Below, one piece after another: positions 44,630 to 52,900 of a stretch of DNA of 64,000 nt (its first letter is position 1; each line of letters begins with the position of its first letter). Under the pieces are notes generated by a model. It was not told where the DNA came from. It searched no databases and was given only the letters and a program-made list of their open reading frames with translations. This DNA comes from Fimenecus sp900545625 (GTDB lineage: Bacteria > Bacillota > Clostridia > Oscillospirales > Acutalibacteraceae): assembly GCA_963931525.1 (NCBI GenBank), contig OZ007023.1, positions 2,046,001 through 2,110,000 of the forward strand, read 5' to 3'. Position numbers and translations under genes: made by a program.

Positions 44630-45031
44630 CTACTTCAATTTGTCAAGATTCACAAAGAACGCTTTGCGGTAGTCGAAATAGGTTGCACGGCTGATAGGGA
44701 TGTTCAAGTTTTCATACCGAATCCCGCGCGTGAAGCTCAACAAAAGCGGCGCATAGATATTTTTATCTTCTCCAACGGTTTGTGATAGTGCCTTTTCCAC
44801 GATGCGCATTTTTTCTGTGTATTGTGCCGCGCGTAGCGCTGCCGACTCCGTCGGATTGCCGATTTTGCCGCCCTGCACCGCTTCGCCGTCCGTTGCTACA
44901 CCAGAAAGGCTTCGTATATCTTTTAGCGCCGTCTGCCATTCCGGGTATTGCAGACAAAACGCCCGTAACTCGCTATACCGTTGTTTCGAAATCCCGTATC
45001 GTTCCAATTTCAACCCGCCTTTGTTTGCCAT
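44630..45031 (-). CDS. Small phage DNA-binding-like protein, possible late regulator
   Basis: The 133-residue protein lies at the end of the early block just before the packaging genes, the usual place of RinA/ArpU-like late activators. It has similar helical texture (GISKQRYSELRAFCLQYPEWQTALKDI, then IPISRATYFDYRKAFFVNLDKL, which could be a helix-turn-helix end). The regulatory role is inferred from place and shape only. Confidence 0.55.
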   Translation of the reverse strand: MANKGGLKLERYGISKQRYSELRAFCLQYPEWQTALKDIRSLSGVATDGEAVQGGKIGNPTESAALRAAQYTEKMRIVEKALSQTVGEDKNIYAPLLLSFTRGIRYENLNIPISRATYFDYRKAFFVNLDKLK

Positions 45032-45043
45032 ATCTGTCTCCTG

Positions 45044-45430
45044 TTATCTCTTCGTTAAATACTCCACCACCGCTTTGCTTGCGGCCTGCCAGCCCCAGCA
45101 CACGGCGGTTTTGTTGCCAGCTGCGTCGAGGGCGGCAAGCCATGCGAGTTGGTCGTCGGTAGGCTTGTTGCGTCCGGCTTTGAGCTCGATGTATAAAGCG
45201 CTGTACCCGCCGCGCGGTACGGGCAAACAGATGTCCGGCACGCCCGCGCGTAAGCCCTCGGCGCGCATCCGTGCGCCCTGCAATGCGCTGCGCTTGCCCT
45301 CGTTAGGTACGTGGTACAGCAGCCGCAACTCTGGATGCTTTCCTGCGGCAAATGCAGCCCAACGAAATAGCGCTTGCTGCTCGACGGATTCGGACGCCGT
45401 CTGCCCTTCGGCGTGTATGTAATCGGTCAC
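45044..45430 (-). CDS. VRR-NUC domain nuclease
   Basis: The 128-residue protein has HVPNEGKRS, GLRAGVPDICLPVPRGGYSALYIELKAG and KPTDDQLAWLAAL, the PD-(D/E)xK core of the VRR-NUC family, with Asp in VPDI and Glu and Lys in IELK. Phage members act on branched or structured DNA in replication or packaging. GTG 45430 has AGGAAAGGA in front; the frame extends to 45481 without a site. Confidence 0.88.
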   Translation of the reverse strand: MTDYIHAEGQTASESVEQQALFRWAAFAAGKHPELRLLYHVPNEGKRSALQGARMRAEGLRAGVPDICLPVPRGGYSALYIELKAGRNKPTDDQLAWLAALDAAGNKTAVCWGWQAASKAVVEYLTKR

Positions 45431-45431
45431 G

Positions 45432-45590
45432 CTATCCTTTCCTCCTGTTCCATACTTCAATCGCCTTATCTTTATCAACAACTATCCGAGTTCCCACGCA
45501 CTTCTTTGTGCATTCTACGGCATATCGTCCGCTTAATTCTTTAATCTGTGCCGGTGCGCCGCAAAACGGACATGGTTTTAATTTCTGCAT
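45432..45590 (-). CDS. Lar-like zinc-ribbon protein, possible restriction alleviation
   Basis: The 52-residue protein has the Lar-family opening KLKPCPFCGAPAQIKEL, a second Cys pair (CTKKC) and the common ending KAIEVWNRR. Rac prophage Lar eases host type I restriction. For such short phage homologues the function is only presumed. It lies 1 base behind the VRR-NUC start. Confidence 0.7.
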   Translation of the reverse strand: MQKLKPCPFCGAPAQIKELSGRYAVECTKKCVGTRIVVDKDKAIEVWNRRKG

Positions 45591-45591
45591 T

Positions 45592-46197
45592 TTAATCCTC
45601 CACGACCGCTTCGGATATTTTGATTTGTGTGGTTTCGGCAGCGAGCTGTTTGGCTTTCTTTTCTTGATACTGTATGCGGCACAGGTCGCGCAGGTCTTCC
45701 AAGCGCTGCATGAAGCCCTCGGAAAGCATCTGCATTGGCGTGATGATTGCGCAAAGGAGCATCCCGTATTTAACTGCAAAATACGGCTGACCGTTTGTTT
45801 CATAGCGCAGATACACTTCGCCGTTTTCCAATTCCTCTTTCAACGGCGCGAGACGGCTTGCTTTAAGAAACAAAATTCCCGCTTCGGTCTTGTACGGTCT
45901 GATTTTATCCTCGCCGATCCACAGCCCGAGATCGATCGGCTCGCAAATGCTCTCTCCACGTTCCGTAAGGTCATGCAGATCATAGCTTTTTTCCATGTCC
46001 TCAAGCCGATAAAAACGGATTTTCTCGTTTTGCGAGGATATCCCGAACGCCAAAGCCAGCCCATCCGCCGATATATCGCAAAACTCCGGCAACAGATACA
46101 TAGACGATCCGTCCCCTACCCACATTCCCGCTTCGGTTGCGAACATGGCGACGGTTTGACGTTTTTTGCAAAGCTGCGCGATTTTTGAGATTTTCAT
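45592..46197 (-). CDS. Phage protein of unknown function, 201 residues
   Basis: It begins MKISKIAQLCKKRQTVAMF and has mixed alpha/beta character with an aromatic-rich middle and a helical C-terminus. Similar proteins of about 200 residues occur in early regions of Clostridia phages. No motif points to activity. It is coupled to the next gene by a 4-base overlap. Confidence 0.55.
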   Translation of the reverse strand: MKISKIAQLCKKRQTVAMFATEAGMWVGDGSSMYLLPEFCDISADGLALAFGISSQNEKIRFYRLEDMEKSYDLHDLTERGESICEPIDLGLWIGEDKIRPYKTEAGILFLKASRLAPLKEELENGEVYLRYETNGQPYFAVKYGMLLCAIITPMQMLSEGFMQRLEDLRDLCRIQYQEKKAKQLAAETTQIKISEAVVED

Positions 46198-46352
46198 TTT
46201 TTGTCATCCTTTCTGCTGTCTTCTGCTTTTCGCATGATATACGATACCCTCTCCCTGTACGGGCATCGTGCTCTCGTGCAGACGGGCTTGCCGCCGGTAT
46301 GTATGCGCCACACGCAGCGCTCGCGCTTGCAATAATGTAAGAGATGCGGCAT
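46194..46352 (-). CDS. Small Cys-rich phage protein
   Basis: The 52-residue basic protein has four Cys in CKRERCVWRIHTGGKPVCTRARCPY, consistent with a zinc knuckle. ATG 46352 follows GGAGAG. The role is unknown. Confidence 0.55.
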   Translation of the reverse strand: MPHLLHYCKRERCVWRIHTGGKPVCTRARCPYRERVSYIMRKAEDSRKDDKK

Positions 46353-46356
46353 GGTA

Positions 46357-46815
46357 TCACTCTCCCAGCATTGGCAACATTTTAGGGACGTCGCCCGTAA
46401 GGTATGCCTGCTCAATCTGAGGCCGCATAAAGTCGCCTACCGTCTGTCCGCCCGGCAACACGATCTGCGCCATGAATTCATCCTCAAATACAGAGATCCC
46501 GCACTCGACCGCTTCGAGCTTTGCCTGTATAACCAGCTTTAGTGCCCGCCACCGCTGGCGGCACGCTTGCTCCCATGCGTCATACTGACTGTTTTCGGTT
46601 CGCTCTCGCCCCGTCGGTGTATAGCGATATTCCTCTCGCTTGGGTAACGGCAGCAGAAAACGAACCTGCCGACCATGCATCGTAAAGGCAATCAAGGCTT
46701 GTCCCTCTGCTGTGGCGTAGGCAAAGTTGCTCGCGCCGTATTTTATGAGGATCTTTTCGATTTCGAGCCTTGACATCTCGCTGGATACGTTCGTGTTTTT
46801 TGCGTATTGTGCCAT
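46357..46815 (-). CDS. Phage protein of unknown function, 152 residues
   Basis: It has a beta-rich first half (ALIAFTMHGRQVRFLLPLP) and the stretch YDAWEQACRQRWRALKLVIQAKLEAVECGISVFEDEFMAQIVLPGGQTVGDF, which recurs in proteins of many Clostridia phages near DNA methylases. Function unknown. Confidence 0.6.
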   Translation of the reverse strand: MAQYAKNTNVSSEMSRLEIEKILIKYGASNFAYATAEGQALIAFTMHGRQVRFLLPLPKREEYRYTPTGRERTENSQYDAWEQACRQRWRALKLVIQAKLEAVECGISVFEDEFMAQIVLPGGQTVGDFMRPQIEQAYLTGDVPKMLPMLGE

Positions 46816-46829
46816 TTGTTACTCCTTTT

Positions 46830-47069
46830 TTACGGATGAATGCCCATAATGCAATACCCGTCTTTCAGCCCTATAGCGCCTCGATAGATATAGTCCACAA
46901 ACACGGTAATATTCCGCCCCGTGTACGCACCGTCCGCGAACTCCTCAAGGATCAGTGTATCGCCGACGGCATAGCGCGGCGTGCGGTCGTCTTTTCGCAC
47001 CTCAAAGCGCTTTGTCCCGGCAAGCACCGCTTCGTAATATTCCGATTGGATTTTCAGATGATGGGTCAT
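46830..47069 (-). CDS. ASCH-like / DUF3850 protein
   Basis: The 79-residue protein reads HHLKIQSEYYEAVLAGTKRFEVRKDDR...VGDTLILEEF...TGRNITVFVDYI, the DUF3850 pattern related to ASCH/PUA folds that bind RNA or modified bases. The ATG at 47069 has GGAG in front; the upstream frame part is rejected. Confidence 0.8.
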   Translation of the reverse strand: MTHHLKIQSEYYEAVLAGTKRFEVRKDDRTPRYAVGDTLILEEFADGAYTGRNITVFVDYIYRGAIGLKDGYCIMGIHP

Positions 47070-47082
47070 GGTGTCGCTCCTT

Positions 47083-47868
47083 TCACGCCCACATACCGTC
47101 AAACAAAGACATTTGCGCGGTATCAAAGTTCAGCATTTCGTTTTTTGCCCGCTCGTAAAACTCTCGTGACACCTCAAAGCCATAGCTGTTCCGTCCGAGT
47201 TCGTAGGCGGCGCGCAGCGTTGTCCCACTCCCTGCGCACGGGTCGATCACCACGTCACCCGCATCGGTGAATATAGAAATCAACTGTTTCAGCAATGAGA
47301 CGGGCTTCTGCGTCGGGTGGATCTTCGGATATTCCGCAGCCGGGTCTCGGCGCATTTCAAACCAGTTAAATATCATGCGCCCGCCGTTGTTGAATTTCGG
47401 CAGCTTGTCCCGGTACAGCACCAAGCCGTATTCCGTTGCACCGACGATTTTCATGTTGGCTTTCAAGACCTGTGCGCTGTAATTCTTGATAAACACAAGC
47501 GGGATATGGTGGCGAAATCCGTATTTCTCACCGTATCGGATCACGATAGGAAGCTGCTGAAAGGAACAGAATACCAGCATCGCGGGCGCTTTGCCTTTTT
47601 CTTTCGGTTCCTTTTTCAGCAGGCGGCTGCAAAAGTGCATGTATTCCGCGATGTTGAAATTCGTATCCGTTAAGAAAAACGCCTTGCCCGCCTTTTTGCT
47701 CTCGCCGTTTCGGTTGTCTCCGTTTATGTACCACTCCGTGCTGGATGCATAAGCGTTCACACCGAGGTTATACGGGATATCCGCGACCACAAGCTGCGCT
47801 TTCGGAATGTTGTATCGCTTGTAGTTTTGGAAATTGTCGTTATACAGTTCCACTTTGACCTTGTTCAT
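47083..47868 (-). CDS. Phage DNA methyltransferase (N4/N6, beta order)
   Basis: The 261-residue enzyme has the catalytic motif as ADIPYNLG (DPPY variant DIPY) early and the S-adenosylmethionine motif DPCAGSGTTLRAAYELGRNSYGFE late, the order of beta-class amino-methyltransferases. No restriction partner is nearby, so it may guard phage DNA against host restriction or set a methylation mark. The target site is unknown. Confidence 0.9.
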   Translation of the reverse strand: MNKVKVELYNDNFQNYKRYNIPKAQLVVADIPYNLGVNAYASSTEWYINGDNRNGESKKAGKAFFLTDTNFNIAEYMHFCSRLLKKEPKEKGKAPAMLVFCSFQQLPIVIRYGEKYGFRHHIPLVFIKNYSAQVLKANMKIVGATEYGLVLYRDKLPKFNNGGRMIFNWFEMRRDPAAEYPKIHPTQKPVSLLKQLISIFTDAGDVVIDPCAGSGTTLRAAYELGRNSYGFEVSREFYERAKNEMLNFDTAQMSLFDGMWA

Positions 47869-47880
47869 TTTTCTCGTTCC

Positions 47881-48024
47881 TCAAACCAAAAGCGCCACCC
47901 CGAACACGAGCCACACGGCAGCGACCAGCACGCCGTACAGCACGCCCCAAACGGCACCGAGCAGAAGCGCTGCCGCCACGGCGGCGGGGATGATCTTCTT
48001 GGCGGCATCCAAAAATTTTTTCAT
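47881..48024 (-). CDS. Small hydrophobic phage protein, 47 residues
   Basis: A frame of 47 codons begins MKKFLDAAKKIIPAAVAAA and continues with Ala/Leu/Val-rich membrane sequence. AAAGGGG precedes the ATG at 48024 and the stop lies 12 bases before the methylase start, fitting the tight gene spacing here. Function unknown. Confidence 0.55.
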   Translation of the reverse strand: MKKFLDAAKKIIPAAVAAALLLGAVWGVLYGVLVAAVWLVFGVALLV

Positions 48025-48048
48025 TTTTACCCCTTTCTATTCATCCTT

Positions 48049-48336
48049 TTAATCACGCGGAAGCAACGTGCTTGCAACCACAAATAACTGCTTCATCTGG
48101 TCCGCAATGTCCCCGGCATCCGGGCAGGAGCATCGCATTGCCGCTGCGATCTGCTCCATAGACACGATGTAAAACGGCAGAAAAATTTCATCCACCGGCG
48201 AAACAAATTCGGTTAGGTCATTTGTGATGGATTGTACTGCTTCCAAAATAACTTCCTTAAATGCTGCGTCCGGCTTCGGTTTGCTGCTTTCCTGCGAAAG
48301 CTTTTGGATCAGTTCGTTTCTTTTTTCTCTCTGCAT
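48049..48336 (-). CDS. Small helical phage protein
   Basis: The 95-residue protein begins MQREKRNELIQKLSQE and has a middle with VDEIFLPFYIVSMEQIAAAMRCSCPDAGD. ATG 48336 has GGAGGGG at fair spacing; a GTG at 48348 is an alternative but too near that site. Unknown role, within the replication block. Confidence 0.5.
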   Translation of the reverse strand: MQREKRNELIQKLSQESSKPKPDAAFKEVILEAVQSITNDLTEFVSPVDEIFLPFYIVSMEQIAAAMRCSCPDAGDIADQMKQLFVVASTLLPRD

Positions 48337-48344
48337 CCTATGTC

Positions 48345-49322
48345 TCACCCCTCCGCCTGTTTCTGCATGGCGGCGGTAAGCTTCAGCACCGCGCCCTTGA
48401 ATTTGTTTTGCTGCTCTTCCGGCATTTCGGCGATCAAACCGAACAGGGCATTGAAATTGTCCTGCAAAGCCTTGATGTAGACCATTGCTTTCGCCGAGGC
48501 TGTGTCGGACAGCTCCAGCTGTTTTGCAAGCCGATGCTGCTCTGCATTCGCACCCTCCAGCGCCGCTTCGAGTGCTTTTATCTTTTCTTCCTGCTTCTCC
48601 TGCTCCTCTTTGACGGCGGCGTCCTTTTCTTTTTTTGCTTCCCTTTTTGCCGCTTTCACCGCCGCTTCCAGCCTTTTCTTTTCCGCTTCGTCCGGGTCTT
48701 TTTGAGCAGCGCTCTCTGCCGCTTCCCTCTTCGCCTGCTCGAGTGCTGCTTCGTGCGCTGCGCGGCTTTCCGTCAGCTTCTTCTCAAGCTCTGCGATCCG
48801 GCTGCGCATTTCATCCTTTTCGGCATCGTGCTCCTCCGTCTCTGCCGCTTCGGTTTTTGCCTCTTCCAGCTGCTCCTGCAAAAGGCTTATCTGCTCGCCC
48901 TGGTCCTTTGCCTTTTTGACAATCTCGCGGATCTCCGATACCGACATCCCGTCAAATGTACCTTCGGCGAGCATTTCCGTGCGCTCCACGGGGTTAATCT
49001 GCGCGATCAGATCCAGCTTCGTGATACCGAGACTTGCATTTGACTGCAAAACCGAGCTGCCGAGCCGCTCATAGGTGCTGATATATGTGTACGCCTGCCG
49101 CGGCTTGATGCCGACGGCGTTTTCCGTGTATTCATCAAAAGACGCATAGCCGAACTCTTCATACAGCTTGTCGTCCCGCATGGTCTTGAGGTCCTTGCAG
49201 ATCTCCAAAAGCGACTGCGCGCAGATCTCGCCGTTCGCAAGGATTCTCTGGTGGGTCTGCATGGCGGCCTTGTAGGTCTCTGTCATTTCTGTGGACGTGA
49301 TATGTACGATTGCTTTTTCCAT
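48345..49322 (-). CDS. DUF3102-like protein with long coiled coil
   Basis: Residues about 25-130 (AQSLLEICKDLKTMRDDKLYEEFGYASFDEYTENAVGIKPRQAYTYIS) resemble DUF3102/ParB-type helix-turn-helix proteins of phages and plasmids. Residues 140-280 form a long charged coiled coil. It may bind origin DNA or link DNA to other replication or partition proteins. It lies upstream of the PcfJ-like gene's end. Confidence 0.7.
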   Translation of the reverse strand: MEKAIVHITSTEMTETYKAAMQTHQRILANGEICAQSLLEICKDLKTMRDDKLYEEFGYASFDEYTENAVGIKPRQAYTYISTYERLGSSVLQSNASLGITKLDLIAQINPVERTEMLAEGTFDGMSVSEIREIVKKAKDQGEQISLLQEQLEEAKTEAAETEEHDAEKDEMRSRIAELEKKLTESRAAHEAALEQAKREAAESAAQKDPDEAEKKRLEAAVKAAKREAKKEKDAAVKEEQEKQEEKIKALEAALEGANAEQHRLAKQLELSDTASAKAMVYIKALQDNFNALFGLIAEMPEEQQNKFKGAVLKLTAAMQKQAEG

Positions 49323-49334
49323 GTTTCTTTCTCC

Positions 49335-51035
49335 TTATGCCGCTTCGACGGCTTTTTTTGTTTTTTCCTTTTTCTGCTTTGGACGTTTACTCCCGGCGCG
49401 CACCCACTCGATCCAGCGGTCAAGGAATGTCTTTTCCGCTTCGGTGCACTGTCTGTCCCTGTACCCGTACCGCTGACAAATGCGTTTGTCACTGTCGGAC
49501 ACTTCGACGGTCACGAGCCGTTCCTCCGGCGCCGCGCACTTGCGTAGAAATACTATGGTCGTTTTACCCTCCACATGGCGTGAGGCGTATCCGCCGACAC
49601 AATGGGACAGCACCTTGCCCTCCTGCACGATGTCGTTTATGCCGGTCGGGATCACGATCTCGTATTCCCCGTCCGTATAGGCGTACATCCTTTGCAGCTT
49701 CTCATACCGCTGTTTGTAGGCCTCGAACCTCTTGGCGTCCTGCTTTGCCGTCACGGCTTCGGCGGCGCGGTCATGTGCCTCCCGGAGCCGCTTCGGATAG
49801 ATCACGTCGTCGCGGGTAAGGTCGTAGTCAAGCTCTTTTGCAAAGCGTAGATAGTCTGTCCAGAGCGTGCAGGTGTGTTGCACTTCGAATCCGTCCGCCT
49901 GCTTCTGCCCTTTTTTCTTTTTCGCGTGTCTCTCCAGATAATTGCAGGTGCGTGTCAGGTTCAGCCGTTCCTTTTTGACCGCTTCGGCGATGCGCAGCGC
50001 GCCTTCCCCGTACCGCTCGGTAAGCTGTGCCGCGCGGGAATACGGGATCGCCTTGCAGCATTTTCGCAGGATTTGATACACCTTGAAATCCACGTCGCAG
50101 CGGTAATTCGCGCGGAAGTCGGCAAACGCCGCTTTGTCCATGCCGAACATCTCTTTCGGCGTCGGCGACGTCCAGTCGATATACCGCTTCATCGGCTTGT
50201 TCTCCACAAGCTCGCACACAAAATCCGACAGTCCGCTTTCCAGCTTCAAAAGCCGTTCTACACTCGGGTACAGCGCGCAGTACGCAAGGAACTTCACATC
50301 CGGGCATTCGCCCACACCGTACCCGAAGCTGTTGCTGTACCACCATGTTTCATAGGCCCTTTCAAACAGCCTTATGGGGGCATATCGCAGGAATGTCTTT
50401 TCCGAGCGGTCAAACCCGATCCAATCGTACCCGCGCTTATCCGGCGCTGCATAGTTGTAGCTCACGGTCTTTGTAAACGGCTCCGTGATCCGCTTCGGCT
50501 CCTCGTAGTCGCCGGAACGTAAACCGAGGTAGGTATAGTCATAGGCGATTTTGAATTCCCGCGCATACCCCGGGGCGAGATAGTACACCGCCGCTTCGGA
50601 CTTTTCCGGCTCGATGAGGTGGTATCCTCCTCTGGTCGCGGCGCTCTGGTAATCTTTGACCGCATACAGCGCGAGCAGGTACACCGCGTCCTTGACGGGC
50701 TTGACAAGGACGATCCTTTTCCACTGCGTCAGACTTTTACAACTCTTCGCGCGCGCGGTTTCCTTCATTTTCACGTGCCGCCCGCATTTCGGGCACACGC
50801 TCCATTCGTTGTGGTGTTTTGCTAAAAATTCTCGGTGCCGGCCGTCCATGGTGCGCTGGGTGTACTTGTAGACAAAGTGCTCCCGGCAGCTTGTGCACCA
50901 GCACTCCCGAAAGCCTGCGTCTCTATGTTCGCGGTAAAACAGATATGGCGTAAATGCACGGTTTATGCCGGCAAGATCCTCTTTGTTTAGTTTCGGAACG
51001 TGTTTCAGGATCGCGTCTTTTGTTCGATAGACCAT
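49335..51035 (-). CDS. PcfJ-like protein
   Basis: The 566-residue protein has an N-terminal zinc ribbon (CWCTSCREHF...CPKCGRHVKM) and near its end the PcfJ signature LSHCVGGYASRHVEGKTTIVFLRK...RYGYRDRQCTEAEKTFLDRW. PcfJ was first named from the transfer region of the enterococcal plasmid pCF10; its activity is not known, but it occurs widely in phages next to PcfK. It is 13 bases behind the PcfK-like gene. Confidence 0.85.
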   Translation of the reverse strand: MVYRTKDAILKHVPKLNKEDLAGINRAFTPYLFYREHRDAGFRECWCTSCREHFVYKYTQRTMDGRHREFLAKHHNEWSVCPKCGRHVKMKETARAKSCKSLTQWKRIVLVKPVKDAVYLLALYAVKDYQSAATRGGYHLIEPEKSEAAVYYLAPGYAREFKIAYDYTYLGLRSGDYEEPKRITEPFTKTVSYNYAAPDKRGYDWIGFDRSEKTFLRYAPIRLFERAYETWWYSNSFGYGVGECPDVKFLAYCALYPSVERLLKLESGLSDFVCELVENKPMKRYIDWTSPTPKEMFGMDKAAFADFRANYRCDVDFKVYQILRKCCKAIPYSRAAQLTERYGEGALRIAEAVKKERLNLTRTCNYLERHAKKKKGQKQADGFEVQHTCTLWTDYLRFAKELDYDLTRDDVIYPKRLREAHDRAAEAVTAKQDAKRFEAYKQRYEKLQRMYAYTDGEYEIVIPTGINDIVQEGKVLSHCVGGYASRHVEGKTTIVFLRKCAAPEERLVTVEVSDSDKRICQRYGYRDRQCTEAEKTFLDRWIEWVRAGSKRPKQKKEKTKKAVEAA

Positions 51036-51048
51036 CTACACCGCCCCC

Positions 51049-51414
51049 TCAAAACAGGTCGTCCAGCGTCAGGTTGATGACCTTCCCGCGTTTTTCCGCT
51101 TCGCCGGCGTCCAAGTCCCCGCAAAGGTCGATCTCCATGCGGAAGCGGACGTCTGCCGTGGAAAAGTAGAACTTTGCGGCGCTGCGGTACGCTTCAAGGT
51201 CTGAGATGCTGTCCTTTACGTCCTTTAGGATCTCTTTGCAGCAATCCGACAAGGTCTTGTCCGTCTGCACAACTGCCTGCGCGAACTCGTCATCCTGCGC
51301 GCAGAAGTCCCGCAGGGCCGATGCGACCGGGCGGTATATGACCTGGGCTTTTCGGTCGCCCTGAAAGGCTTGTTCCTCTTTGTTCAGTTTTTCTATTGCT
51401 TGGGATTTATACAT
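51049..51414 (-). CDS. PcfK-like / AcrIIA9-family protein (candidate Cas9 inhibitor)
   Basis: The 121-residue protein has the family line EKLNKEEQAFQGDRKAQVIYRPVASALRDFCAQDDEFAQAVVQ...ISDLEAYRSAAKFYF...MEIDLCGDL. PcfK-like proteins include AcrIIA9, which binds and inhibits Cas9. Homology to the family is good; inhibition by this member is unproven, and many relatives sit in plasmids and phages without known targets. It is the upstream partner of the PcfJ-like gene. Confidence 0.8.
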   Translation of the reverse strand: MYKSQAIEKLNKEEQAFQGDRKAQVIYRPVASALRDFCAQDDEFAQAVVQTDKTLSDCCKEILKDVKDSISDLEAYRSAAKFYFSTADVRFRMEIDLCGDLDAGEAEKRGKVINLTLDDLF

Positions 51415-51431
51415 GATTCAAACTCCTTTCC

Positions 51432-52343
51432 TCATTCCAAGACGCCCCAATCTTCGAGCGTCCACGGCGGCGGGTCTTTGTCTGTGCGGTACATCACCAC
51501 GGACATATACCACCGCCCGTTGTATGGATTCTTTCGTGCGTAGCAGCGTAGAAACCGATAGCCCTTGTATCGTCGTTCCCAAAACGCTGCATCGTCCACG
51601 CGCTCCTTCGCCCAGTGTTCGATCCGGCGCTGCGATGTCCTGCCGTCCCGCTTCGACGGATCCGGTACCTTTGGCGGGACCATGTTGCGCGAGCAGATAT
51701 ATTTTTTCTTACCGAACGCCACATTGGATTTCGTCATATATTTGGCTGCCGCTTCGGGCCCGAACCGGTCGGGCTGGTAATTGTCCACATTGACACGCAC
51801 GCCCTTGTCCCACAGCCGTTCCATGGTACGGTCATCCAAGCCGCCCGTAACAAACAGGTGATAGTGCCAATTCACGCGCCCCTTGTATTCTCCGGATCGG
51901 TATGTCACCTGCTCTATCGAATAGGCATATTTCATAGGGCGCTCAAGGCACTTGACCTTTTCGGCCAGCTGTTCGCGCTGCTCCCGAAGCTCCGGCGTGT
52001 CCGGCATGGCTGCAAGGGCTTTCTTGACTTTCTTAAGCTCGGACTGCCTTCGTCGTTTTACGCGGGCAAGATAATTCTTCAACACGCGCATTGCTTCCTC
52101 CCGCGATTGCGGTGCAAGTGCGGGGATAAACGTCGGGTGTTCGTAGTAGTCCCGTTCGTCAAAATTTGCATTGACGCGCTCCACTATATTCCGTACCGCC
52201 TTATTGTGGTTGTATTTCTCCTGCCCGGCGCTTGAGCGCTTCGTTTTCGGAGCGCGGGACGGGATGCGGCGGCCGTCGGAAAATACGGGGTAAAAATCCA
52301 CCGCTAAGAGCCTGCCCGCATAGGTACGCTTTTCCCGGTTCAT
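51432..52343 (-). CDS. HUH-type replication initiator (Rep/G2P-like)
   Basis: The 303-residue protein has a Lys/Arg-rich middle, the HUH metal motif in NWHYHLFVTGG and a downstream catalytic-Tyr motif AAAKYMTKSN. This is the arrangement of rolling-circle Rep proteins and replication proteins of Clostridia phages. It should nick one strand at the origin; a candidate lies about 500 bases away at 52848-52900. The gene overlaps the previous one by 4 bases. Confidence 0.85.
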   Translation of the reverse strand: MNREKRTYAGRLLAVDFYPVFSDGRRIPSRAPKTKRSSAGQEKYNHNKAVRNIVERVNANFDERDYYEHPTFIPALAPQSREEAMRVLKNYLARVKRRRQSELKKVKKALAAMPDTPELREQREQLAEKVKCLERPMKYAYSIEQVTYRSGEYKGRVNWHYHLFVTGGLDDRTMERLWDKGVRVNVDNYQPDRFGPEAAAKYMTKSNVAFGKKKYICSRNMVPPKVPDPSKRDGRTSQRRIEHWAKERVDDAAFWERRYKGYRFLRCYARKNPYNGRWYMSVVMYRTDKDPPPWTLEDWGVLE

Positions 52344-52741
52344 ACCGCACCCCCGCCCGTAGCGGAAAACAGGTTCGCATCCGCGTTGTGCAGCTCGAAT
52401 ACGGCGTTATACAGAGCGGTGCGCAGGTACAGCTTCGGGCTGTTGATCTTGTACGGGATCTCGTTATAGGTTTCCAAGACATGCATGACGTGCTCGTTTT
52501 CGAGTTTCGCGTATACGGCTTGCACGTCCCATGCTTCCCGTAGTACACCGTCCACACGCAGCTTGTCCTCCGGGCGCAGCCGCATGACCTCTGTTATGAT
52601 CTCGGCGATCTCCTGTGCCTGCTTGAGCAGTGCAAACGGGAAACAGGTTATGTCTATCTGTTCTTTTACGTCCTCCAAAGTATCATCAAACGACGGACGG
52701 ACAGACGGACTTTCCACAATAAAATTTTTATCGTTTTGCAT
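52340..52741 (-). CDS. Small phage protein like DUF6017 end of replisome organisers
   Basis: The 133-residue protein ends VLETYNEIPYKINSPKLYLRTALYNAVFELHNADANLF, which resembles the C-terminal domain often joined to replisome-organiser proteins. Here it stands without the usual winged-helix N-terminus. It directly precedes the HUH Rep gene, so a partner role in replication is likely but inferred. Confidence 0.6.
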   Translation of the reverse strand: MQNDKNFIVESPSVRPSFDDTLEDVKEQIDITCFPFALLKQAQEIAEIITEVMRLRPEDKLRVDGVLREAWDVQAVYAKLENEHVMHVLETYNEIPYKINSPKLYLRTALYNAVFELHNADANLFSATGGGAV

Positions 52742-52843
52742 ATTGTCAATTTCCTTTCCTGTTGCGGGTTCGGTAGCCGTAAATGTGCGAAAAGATACTA
52801 TACATTACAAGGCCGCCACGCGCCCGAACGGACGCAAAAAGAA

Positions 52844-52872
52844 TTGACAAATGCCGTGCGAATTGCTATACT
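52844..52872 (+). promoter_or_regulatory. Consensus SigA promoter opposite the early operon
   Basis: TTGACA, a 17-base spacer and TATACT on the plus strand, in a non-coding gap of a minus-strand operon. It points at a terminator 40 bases further on with no frame of useful length between. Confidence 0.8.
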
Positions 52873-52900
52873 ATATATGTAATGTGTGGCACGGCATTTG
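52848..52900. repeat. Perfect 12-bp inverted repeat, possible replication origin or operator
   Basis: CAAATGCCGTGC (52848-52859) and GCACGGCATTTG (52889-52900) flank 29 AT-rich bases that contain the -10 element. The cruciform could be the nick site of the HUH Rep, or a regulator site over the small-RNA promoter. The gap 52742-52940 holds nothing else except related TATAGTAT motifs on the minus strand. Confidence 0.6.
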
